Part shown: positions 57,135-64,000 of the stretch, in pieces | Numbering within the stretch: position 1 is the stretch's first letter | Layout: each line of letters begins with the position of its first letter | Source of the DNA: Candidatus Electrothrix aarhusensis | GTDB lineage: Bacteria > Desulfobacterota > Desulfobulbia > Desulfobulbales > Desulfobulbaceae | Assembly (NCBI GenBank): GCA_004028505.1 | Contig: MTKO01000092.1 | Coordinates: forward strand, 1 to 64,000 | Direction: 5' to 3' | Length of the DNA stretch: 64,000 nt | Position numbers and translations under genes: made by a program | Notes under the pieces: generated by a model | Told to the model about the DNA's origin: nothing | Database searches by the model: none | The model's input: only the letters and a program-made list of their open reading frames with translations

Positions 57135-58190
57135 ATGGCAGACGAACAACAGGGCGCGATAATGACTTCTATGGAGCGCGTCCTCACTACTCTGGGGCAT
57201 CAGGAGCCGGACCGGGTTCCTTTTTTTCTTTTGCTGACCATGCACGGAGCTAGAGAGCTGGGACTAAGTATTCAGGAGTATTTTTCCAAGGCCGAGTACG
57301 TGGTGGAGGGTCAGTTACGCATGTTAGAGAAATATCGCCATGACTGCCTCTACCCGTTTTTTTACGCCGCAATGGAGGCAGAAGCCTTTGGCTCGGAGAC
57401 CATATGGTTTGAAGACGGTCCGCCCAACAGCGGTGACCCAGTTATCAAGAGTGGAAACGACATCCGTACCTTGCAGGTTCCAGAAATAGAAGGTTCCGGT
57501 CTAACCAAGGTGTTGGACGCAATTCGAGCTCTGAAAAAGGAGGTGGGGGATAGGGTGCCGATTATCGGAGTGGCAATTTCTCCTTTTTCTTTGCCTGTTA
57601 TGCAGATGGGTTTTCCCGCCTACATTGAGTTGATGCATGATAAACCGGAGTTGTTTGACCGGCTCATGGAAGTGAATCAAGAATTCTGTGTGAACTGGGC
57701 CAATGCGCAGGTACAGGCCGGAGCAACGGCTATTTGTTATTTTGACCCCTTGACCTCACCGACAATCACTGCCCCTGGAATTCATCTCGAAAAGGGATTT
57801 GCCATCGCGCAGCAGACTTTGGCCAGGATACAATCTCCGACAGCCTTTCATTTGGCTTCAGGAAAAACCAAGGCTGTTATTGATGATGTTGTTGCCACTG
57901 GTTCGGCAGCTCTCGGCGTAAGTATCACAGAGGATCTCGCAGAGGTGAAAGCAATATGTCGGGGTAGACTGACTGTGCTGGGTAATCTTAACGGCATTGA
58001 AATGCGTCGTTGGACCCCGCAAGAGGTAGAAGATAAGGTCAGGGAGGCCATAGGTAAGGCCGGTGAAGGAGGGGGCTTTATCCTTTCTGATAATCATGGA
58101 GAGATTCCCTGGCAGGTCAGCGAGGAAGTGCTGTCGACCATCTCGGAGGCCGTGCATCGTTGGGGCTCCTATCCGCTCCATAATTTTTAG
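57135..58190 (+). CDS. UroD-family corrinoid methyltransferase (MtaA/MtbA-like)
   Basis: 351 residues with a uroporphyrinogen-decarboxylase-type barrel: MERVLTTLGHQEPDRVPFFL at the start, IGVAISPFSLPVMQMGF, then HLASGKTKAVIDDVVATGSAALGVS and FILSDNHGEIPWQVSEEV at the end. It lacks the heme-pathway context. The next gene encodes a corrinoid protein, so it is best read as a methyltransferase that moves a methyl group between a corrinoid protein and a thiol or other acceptor. The substrate is unknown. Confidence 0.87.
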   Translation: MADEQQGAIMTSMERVLTTLGHQEPDRVPFFLLLTMHGARELGLSIQEYFSKAEYVVEGQLRMLEKYRHDCLYPFFYAAMEAEAFGSETIWFEDGPPNSGDPVIKSGNDIRTLQVPEIEGSGLTKVLDAIRALKKEVGDRVPIIGVAISPFSLPVMQMGFPAYIELMHDKPELFDRLMEVNQEFCVNWANAQVQAGATAICYFDPLTSPTITAPGIHLEKGFAIAQQTLARIQSPTAFHLASGKTKAVIDDVVATGSAALGVSITEDLAEVKAICRGRLTVLGNLNGIEMRRWTPQEVEDKVREAIGKAGEGGGFILSDNHGEIPWQVSEEVLSTISEAVHRWGSYPLHNF

Positions 58191-58310
58191 TGAGCAAAAA
58201 AAAGGTTGGGGGGAGCCAGTGAGTTGAAGAAAGATTGTAGAAAATCGAACTGGTTAATACCTTCATCGGTTGACATCCTCAAGATGTTCAGATAGATTCG
58301 GGAAATTATA

Positions 58311-58963
58311 ATGGAATCGACGCGTCAGGAAATTAAAGACTTAGTGGATGCGCTGCTGCGAGTTGATCGTTTAGGTGCGGAAGAGCTGGTGGTGAGGGCA
58401 TTAGAACAGGGAAAATCGTTCAACACGGTTGATCAACTCATTGTTCCGGCTTTGGAAGAGATCGGTAGAGGCTGGGAAACAGGGGCTGTTGCTTTGGCTC
58501 AGGTCTATATGAGTAGCAAGGTCTGTGAGGAATTGATGAAGCGATTCCTGCCCGGAACAGTTACACCACAGGGTGAATATCCCCGTATAGCCATTGCCTT
58601 GCTTGAAGATTATCATGCTCTGGGCAAAATGATTATCTCCACAGCCCTGCGGGCCGAGGCTATAGCCTTAAGGATTACGGGCGTCTCACAGTTGAAGAGT
58701 TGGTGCAGAAAGTTTGTGAGGATTCTATAAAGGTTATCCTTATTTCAACCCTGATGCTCCGTTCCGCCTTGCGCGTGAAACAGGTGAAACAGCTTCTTGA
58801 ACAGGCCGGATCTTCAGTGAAAATTATTGTCGGCGGTGCTCCCTATCGTTTTGATCCGTTACTCTGGCAGGAGGTGGGGGCTGATGCTATGGGAGCAAAT
58901 GCCGCAGAGGCGATTGAAGCCGTGGCAGCCTGTCTGGAGAAAACAGAAAAGATGGTCGAGTGA
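58311..58963 (+). CDS. Corrinoid (B12-binding) methyl-carrier protein (one -1 frameshift)
   Basis: About 217 residues once corrected. A helical cap (EIKDLVDALLRVDRLGAEELVVRALEQG, VPALEEIGRGWETGAVALAQVYMSSKVCEELM) is followed by a Rossmann-type B12 domain with the His ligand motif LEDYHALGKMI. Frames join near 58657 by lengthening a GG run, giving RAEGYSLKDYGRLTVEELVQKV. The end is VKIIVGGAPYRFDPLLWQEVGADAMGANAAEA. It is the methyl acceptor/donor for the upstream UroD-like enzyme. Confidence 0.88.
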
Positions 58964-59088
58964 CGAGTATCTCCCAGCCAGTGATGTTTATGGTGCCGGT
59001 CCTGATAGAATCGGCACATATTGTAATTTTTCAATATGTTCAATCTGTCCAATCCGTATAACAGGAAAAAGCAGATGTCGCGTTCATT

Positions 59089-60939
59089 ATGTTTTTTGTC
59101 TGTGAGAACTTTTATCCTGAAATGCAGGAAGCTGTCCGGCTTCAGGGGCTCTCTGAGGTCGAGGTTCTCTCTTTCCCTGCCCGTTGCGGCTCCCCGCCGT
59201 TGCGTTGGGAGGAGTTTGCTGAGCATATATCGGAGAAAGAGGGATGTGGTATTGAAATATTCGGAAGCTACTGTCTTGACAGTCTGCTGCCGGTTCCTCG
59301 TGAATTTATCCGATGCCGAGTCAAGCGGAAAGAACAATGTTTTCATATGATTTGCAACGCCGCCTTGGTCGATTCCTTGCAAGAGGAAGCAAGCTATCTA
59401 CTCAGTTCGGGTTGGCTTAGTCATTGGCGGGAAAATGTTGCACAATGGGGATTTGATCGTCAGACAGCAAGGGAGTTTTTTGGAGAATCTGTGCAACGGC
59501 TGGTTCTCCTGGATACCGGTATAAGGGAAAAGACAAGGTCTGACCTGAAGGAGCTGCAGGATTTTCTCGCTCTTCCGAGTCAACGGATACCTGTCGGGCT
59601 TGATTTTCATCAACTTTTTATCAATCAGATTGCTGCTGAATATCGCCTGAAAGAAGCGCAAAAACAGGTAGAGGAAAGCAAACGTGGCGCAGCGGATTCC
59701 GCTATGACTTTTGATTTGATCGGCATAGTCACCAAAGCAAAAACCCGTACAGAGGTGGTTTCTGCCATTGTCGATCTGTTCACCATGTTGTTTGCCCCGG
59801 AACGGGTTCATTTTATTCCGGTACAGTTGAAAGGAATACATTTTGATCAGGTGCCTGAGCTGACAGAGGACGAGAAGCAGCAGGTGGAATTATTTCAGAC
59901 CAAATCAGATAAACAGTTTCTTTTGAACGAGGCTGAAGACAGCTTTTTGCTGCGCCTTGGTAGAGATGAGCAAACCGCTGTCATCTTTGTCGTGCGGGTC
60001 GCTTTTCCCCAATATATTGAATCCTACCTCAATGCTGCTCTGACGGTGGCCGAGGTCTGTGCCCTGTCTATCGAGCATGTACAGACTTTGCGGGCACTCG
60101 TTCGTACTTCGCATCTTGCCGGTAAGGCTGAGGTTGCCACCGAGGTGCTGCATAATGTGGGGAACACGCTGAACAGTATTTCGGTTTCTTCAGAACATAT
60201 CCAGGAGCTTGTGCAACAGAGCTGCAGTGCCAGTTTGCCTGATATTGTTCGTTTGATCCAGGATCATAAGGAGGATCCAGAGAGTTTTTTCGTTCATGAT
60301 TCCAGAGGGCAAAGGCTGCCCGCTTATTTTGCCAAGCTTTCTGAAAAATTGGCCGAAGAACGGGAATTCCTGCTGGTTGAAACAACCCGTCAGTTGCATC
60401 ATATCCGTCGTGTTGCCGATATTATCCGAGCCCAGCAGGATACGGCAAAAATTATTAATTTCACGGAACAGGTGAATCTGACCTCTCTGCTCGAAGAGAG
60501 CCTGGAACTTTTCCAGAGAGATCTGGAGAAGCAGAGGATTGCAGTGGAGCGCAATTATAATTTTCAAAAGAGTATCTGCGGAGAACCTCATAAGATATTG
60601 CAGGTTGTGAATAATCTCATTCGAAATTCCGTGGATGCCTTTGATGGGATATCGGTTGAACAGAAGAAGATTGCTTTGAGCATATATCCGACTGCTGATC
60701 ACGATGAGGTGATTGTCGAGATAAGCGATAACGGGAAAGGGATGCAGCAAAATATTTTGGAACAGGCATTTGTCTTTGGTTTTACCACTAAAAAAGAAGG
60801 TCATGGTTTTGGTCTCCATAATGCAGCGAATTTGACCGCAGAAATGGGTGGAAACCTGACAGGGGAAAGCGCAGGATTGGAACAGGGAGCAAGGTTCAAA
60901 ATGCGGCTTCCTGTAACAGCAACAGGGGGGACAGAGTGA
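59089..60939 (+). CDS. DUF1638-histidine kinase fusion
   Basis: 616 residues. Residues 1-185 or so resemble DUF1638 (FFVCENFYPEMQEAV, then GWLSHWRENVAQWGFDRQTAREFFGESVQRLVLLDTGI), a family usually found with corrinoid methyltransferases. A linker/GAF-like region follows (about 210-345). A kinase with His in VATEVLHNVGNTLNSISVSSEH (near 362) ends in a GHKL ATPase domain: NNLIRNSVDAFDG, ISDNGKGM, FGFTTKKEGHGFGLHNAA. ATG 59089 lacks a good ribosome site. A start at 59075 behind AGGA would fit if one T were missing from the T6 run. It likely senses the methyltransferase system. Confidence 0.75.
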   Translation: MFFVCENFYPEMQEAVRLQGLSEVEVLSFPARCGSPPLRWEEFAEHISEKEGCGIEIFGSYCLDSLLPVPREFIRCRVKRKEQCFHMICNAALVDSLQEEASYLLSSGWLSHWRENVAQWGFDRQTAREFFGESVQRLVLLDTGIREKTRSDLKELQDFLALPSQRIPVGLDFHQLFINQIAAEYRLKEAQKQVEESKRGAADSAMTFDLIGIVTKAKTRTEVVSAIVDLFTMLFAPERVHFIPVQLKGIHFDQVPELTEDEKQQVELFQTKSDKQFLLNEAEDSFLLRLGRDEQTAVIFVVRVAFPQYIESYLNAALTVAEVCALSIEHVQTLRALVRTSHLAGKAEVATEVLHNVGNTLNSISVSSEHIQELVQQSCSASLPDIVRLIQDHKEDPESFFVHDSRGQRLPAYFAKLSEKLAEEREFLLVETTRQLHHIRRVADIIRAQQDTAKIINFTEQVNLTSLLEESLELFQRDLEKQRIAVERNYNFQKSICGEPHKILQVVNNLIRNSVDAFDGISVEQKKIALSIYPTADHDEVIVEISDNGKGMQQNILEQAFVFGFTTKKEGHGFGLHNAANLTAEMGGNLTGESAGLEQGARFKMRLPVTATGGTE

Positions 60940-62731
60940 CAGCAATAGCACACAGGGTTCGGCGGGTTTTGGTGATTGACGATAATGCGGAGATTCACAA
61001 CGATATTAAAAAGATTTTGCAACCGACAACTGCATCTGACGATTTTGATGACCTGCTTTCGGATATTACCGGCAAGCCTGCTTCAAAGACGTATCATGCA
61101 ATGATCCAGGTGGATTCCGCCTTTCAGGGCGATGAGGGCATAAAAATGGTTCGTCAGGCGAGAATGGAAGAGCAACCCTATGCCCTTGCCTTTGTTGATA
61201 TGCGGATACCTCCCGGTCTTGACGGGCTACAGACTATTAAAAAATTACAGATGGAGGATGATCGACTTCAATATGTCATCATAACGGCACATTCTGATTA
61301 CTCCTGGCAAGATATCAGTAATGCGCTGACCTCCAAAGACAGTCTTTTGGTTATAAAAAAGCCTTTTGAATCCATAGAAATACGCCAGAGCGCCAGTGCC
61401 TTATTCAAAAATGGCATATTGCTATGGAACGGGAGAATATCCTTGCTGCCTTGGCCGTGCAGCGGGATTTATTGGAAGATAAGGTGAAAGAACGGACAGC
61501 GGAGTTGGACCGGAAAAATATTCTTCTGCAAAAAGAGGTTGAGGAACGGAAGAAAGCCGAAGAACAGATACGGCAGCATCGGGACATGCTGGAGAAAGAG
61601 GTGGTTAGGAGAAGTGCTCGTATTGTTGAGCAGAATGATTTTCTCCACACCGTGATCAATTCCCTTCCCCATCCTTTTATGGTGGTGAACATTGCTGATT
61701 ACACGGTTGCTATTGCCAATAGGGCGACACAGGAGAGAAACGCCGGCCTCTCCGAAGGCGAAAAATGTTATCGATATCTGCACGGATTGGACCAGCCCTG
61801 TCACGAAAAAGGTCTCCCGTGCCCTTTAGAGGATGTCCTGTGTCAGGATAAACCGGCCTTGCTTGAGCATAGCATTTTTGATCATCAGGGAAATGAACAG
61901 ATCATGGAAGTGCATACTTACCCGGTGAAGGCCCGACAAGGAGAGGATGAAATAAAGCAGACCATAGAATACTGTATCGATATCACCCGCCGCAAGAAAT
62001 TAGAGGCAAGCTTTCTGAAAAACAGCAAGATGGGGTTAGTTGCAACCTTGGCGGGAGGTATCGCCCATGACTTTAACAACCTTCTGATGGCCATTGTCGG
62101 TAATATCGAACTTGCCGCGATGAACATACCGCCTGGACATAATGCAGCAGGATTTCTTGATTATGCAACTGATGCCTCTGTTCAGGCAAAGGATCTGACG
62201 CATAAGTTTCTGCTTTTTTCAAATTTTGATCCGCCTGTACGTCAAGCTGTTCCTCTTAATGATCTCGTCGCGACCAGTTGCTTAGCTGTTCTGGCCAGCT
62301 CTGATATTGTTCCTGAATTTTATTTACCCCCAGATTTGTGGATGGGATATATTGATCCTGGGCAGCTGGACTTGGCCCTGCGCGAATTGTTTCTTAATGC
62401 CTTGGAATCCATGTGTGCTGGAGGTGGAGTCATTACTTTGACAGCTGAGAATATAACCCGGTCCGAGCAGGACCATCCAGATCAGAGCAAAGGGCAATAT
62501 ATCAGGATAACCCTTGAGGATCAAGGTGTGGGCATAGATCGAAAGGATCTTACCAATGTTTTTGATCCGTATTTCTCAAGTAAAATACGAGGAAACGGCA
62601 AAGGGATGGGGCTGGGATTGACCATTGCTTCCTCAATCATACATCAGCATCAGGGATATATAGATATTGAGTCAACAAAGGGAGAGGGAACAACTGTTTA
62701 TATAGAGATCCCTGCTATAACGGAAGAGTAA
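60936..62731 (+). CDS. Receiver-PAS-histidine kinase (one -1 frameshift)
   Basis: About 598 residues once corrected. An N-terminal receiver (VLVIDDNAEIHNDIKKIL, acceptor Asp in ALAFVDMRIPPGLDG, Lys in VIKKPF) leads to a coiled coil (LLEDKVKERTAELDRKN), a PAS-like domain with several Cys (GEKCYRYLHGLDQPCHEKGLPCPL), and a kinase (LAGGIAHDFNNLLMAIVGNIE; ATPase motifs LNALESMCAGG, EDQGVGIDRKDL, GMGLGLTIASSI). Frames join near 61407 by lengthening A5 to A6, giving FKKWHIAMERENI. Its start overlaps the DUF1638-kinase stop, so the two form a relay. Confidence 0.88.
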
Positions 62732-62749
62732 CGGAATAGGATATAGCGT

Positions 62750-62775
62750 TAGGGGCACGGCGCGCCGTGCCCCTA
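62750..62775. repeat. Perfect 26-bp palindrome between convergent genes
   Basis: TAGGGGCACGGCG is followed directly by its reverse complement. It sits between two convergent kinase genes and may be a two-way terminator or another REP-type element. Its TAGGGG...CCCCTA edges match the palindromes at 1300-1570. Confidence 0.9.
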
Positions 62776-62826
62776 CAGTCCTGTACCGCGAAAAAGGACC
62801 TTATCAGCGTATTTTTATCATACTCA

Positions 62827-64000
62827 TCAAGCCTGTTCATCAAGCACGTTTCGAACAATCTCGGCCAGTTCTCTTGTGGATAACGGCTTGATAATATATT
62901 TTTTAATACCGATTTGAAGGGCCTCTTGTTTAGAAAAAGCGGCGGTGTAGCCTGTGCAGAGGATGATAGGCAGCTCTGGTCTGAGTTGCAGGGCAGAACG
63001 GGCGAGATCAGCTCCTGTGAGTCCTGGCATGGTGTGGTCTGTAATCAGCAGATCAAAAGCCTTTGGGTCGTTCTGGAATTTTTCCAGTGCCTTGAGACTC
63101 TGCGTTTCAATAGTGACTCTGTAACCGAGATTGCTCAGTAGGGAGTGGCTGATACGGGTAATATCCACCTCATCATCAACAAAGAGGATTCGTTCGTTGC
63201 CACCTGGAAGGGGCATGCGAGGAGCCGTCTTCTTAGACTTTGCTCTTTTTTTTCTATTCAGGGTCGGTAGATAAATATGAAAGGCTGTTCCCTGCCCGAT
63301 AACGCTTTCAACCTCAATAAATCCGTTGCAGTCTTCTACAATACCGTGGATGACCGCCAAACCTAATCCTGTTCCGGCACCCTGCTCCTTGGTTGTAAAA
63401 TAAGGATCAAAAATACGGCTCATGGTGGTTTCATCCATTCCTTGGCCGCTGTCCTGTACAGTCAGTTTAACAAAGGAGCCCGGTTTTACCCCCGATCTAT
63501 CAGCAACAGGTTCAGCGGACAGGACGACAGGTTGTAGACTGAGCTGCAAGGAGCCCTGTTCATTGCCGATGGCATGAAAACCGTTTGTGAAGAGATTTAA
63601 AATGATTTGATGGATATTGGTTGGGTCGGCAAGCACAAGGCCGCATTGCTCGTCGATATCTTCCTGGATATCAATGCTTGCTGGCAAAGAAGAGCGCATC
63701 ATCTTGACAGCCTCTTGGACAGTTATGTTGATTTGAAGCGCTTCTTTCTGCTGCTTCTTCTTTCTGCTAAAGGTAAGTATTTGTTTGATAAGATCACTTG
63801 CCCGATTGCCTGCAAGAATGATTTGGTTTAAATCATGTTGAAGAGGACTGTCCTTTGGCAAAGAAAATTGGATTATTTCGGTGTACCCAAGGATGGCAGC
63901 AAGAATATTATTGAAGTCATGGGCAATTCCTCCGGCAAGGGTGCCGATGGCTTCCATCTTCCGGGACTGAAAAAGCTCTTCTTCGAGCTTTTTTTTGTCC
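62827..64000 (-). CDS. Hybrid histidine kinase with C-terminal receiver (5' partial)
   Basis: The frame is open to the window edge (LEEELFQSRKMEAIGTLAGG), so the sensor part is outside. The His domain is GGIAHDFNNILAAILGYTE. The ATPase domain has NLFTNGFHAIG, VQDSGQGMDE, FDPYFTTKEQGAGTGLGLAVIHG. A receiver ends the protein (RILFVDDEVDI, acceptor Asp in LLITDHTMPG, CTGYT, IIKPL). It is convergent with the receiver-PAS-kinase gene; functional linkage is not shown. Confidence 0.92.
   Translation of the reverse strand, partial: DKKKLEEELFQSRKMEAIGTLAGGIAHDFNNILAAILGYTEIIQFSLPKDSPLQHDLNQIILAGNRASDLIKQILTFSRKKKQQKEALQINITVQEAVKMMRSSLPASIDIQEDIDEQCGLVLADPTNIHQIILNLFTNGFHAIGNEQGSLQLSLQPVVLSAEPVADRSGVKPGSFVKLTVQDSGQGMDETTMSRIFDPYFTTKEQGAGTGLGLAVIHGIVEDCNGFIEVESVIGQGTAFHIYLPTLNRKKRAKSKKTAPRMPLPGGNERILFVDDEVDITRISHSLLSNLGYRVTIETQSLKALEKFQNDPKAFDLLITDHTMPGLTGADLARSALQLRPELPIILCTGYTAAFSKQEALQIGIKKYIIKPLSTRELAEIVRNVLDEQA

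Overview
The window is from a Gram-negative bacterium. Desulfobulbales-like Desulfobacterota, possibly cable-bacterium-like, is my best guess. This is inference from gene order (infC-rpmI-rplT-pheS-pheT-ihfA and frr-uppS-cdsA-dxr), a c-di-GMP riboswitch, a probable selenoprotein, a corrinoid methyltransferase locus and many two-component proteins. No rRNA or marker search was possible.

Layout. 0-5.8 kb: type I restriction genes hsdS (partial) and hsdR, with palindromic tandem repeats between them, an Rpn-type remnant and a YgjP-like metallopeptidase. 5.85-11.0 kb: a tightly packed run headed by what reads as a complete leucine attenuator (promoter, Leu-rich leader peptide, three alternative hairpins), then leuA, creA, a TusA-like gene with an in-frame UGA and a SECIS-like hairpin, a small membrane protein, a TPR protein and an asparagine-synthetase-like protein without its catalytic Cys. 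11-13.9 kb: a zinc-ribbon membrane protein, an SSS symporter and tRNA-Val. 14-22.1 kb: thrS, infC (AUU start), rpmI, rplT, pheS, pheT and ihfA, with a HEPN/MNT toxin-antitoxin pair between pheS and pheT. 22.2-23.7 kb: an AT-rich HEPN-like gene and a repeat-flanked Rpn tail. 23.9-27.3 kb: frr-uppS-cdsA-dxr. 27.4-31.3 kb: receiver protein, CBS protein, SLC13 transporter and an AlbA_2 protein.

31.3-45.2 kb is a surface/exoprotein island. A promoter and GEMM-I (c-di-GMP-I) riboswitch are followed by a 52-codon ORF, two paralogous secreted collar-like proteins, a 928-residue secreted helical protein, an SpvB/VCBS/RHS giant of about 1,890 residues with an AT-rich C-terminal tip, a RAYT (REP-associated transposase) and two more secreted proteins. 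REP/BIME palindromes separate the genes and cluster around the RAYT. 45.2-47.4 kb: a kinase, receiver and degenerate-kinase trio. 47.4-53.8 kb: an AT-rich foreign-looking stretch with a cNMP-gated SLC13-type transporter, an ABC-type binding protein and a DUF262 + HNH pair resembling a defence module. 53.8-55.8 kb: a decayed copy of the radA 5' end, a broken HEPN gene, then intact radA. 55.9-57.1 kb: a decayed IS607 element. 57.1-64 kb: a UroD-like methyltransferase, a corrinoid protein, a DUF1638-histidine kinase fusion, a receiver-PAS-kinase and a hybrid kinase cut by the window end.

One point governs interpretation. About fourteen apparent frameshifts occur here, including in the essential genes pheS and pheT. 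All shift by -1, and nearly all are repaired by adding one base to a short homopolymer. They are most simply homopolymer-collapse errors in the sequence, so most broken genes here are probably intact in the organism. The in-frame UGA at 8464 cannot be explained this way, because the frame is the same on both sides.
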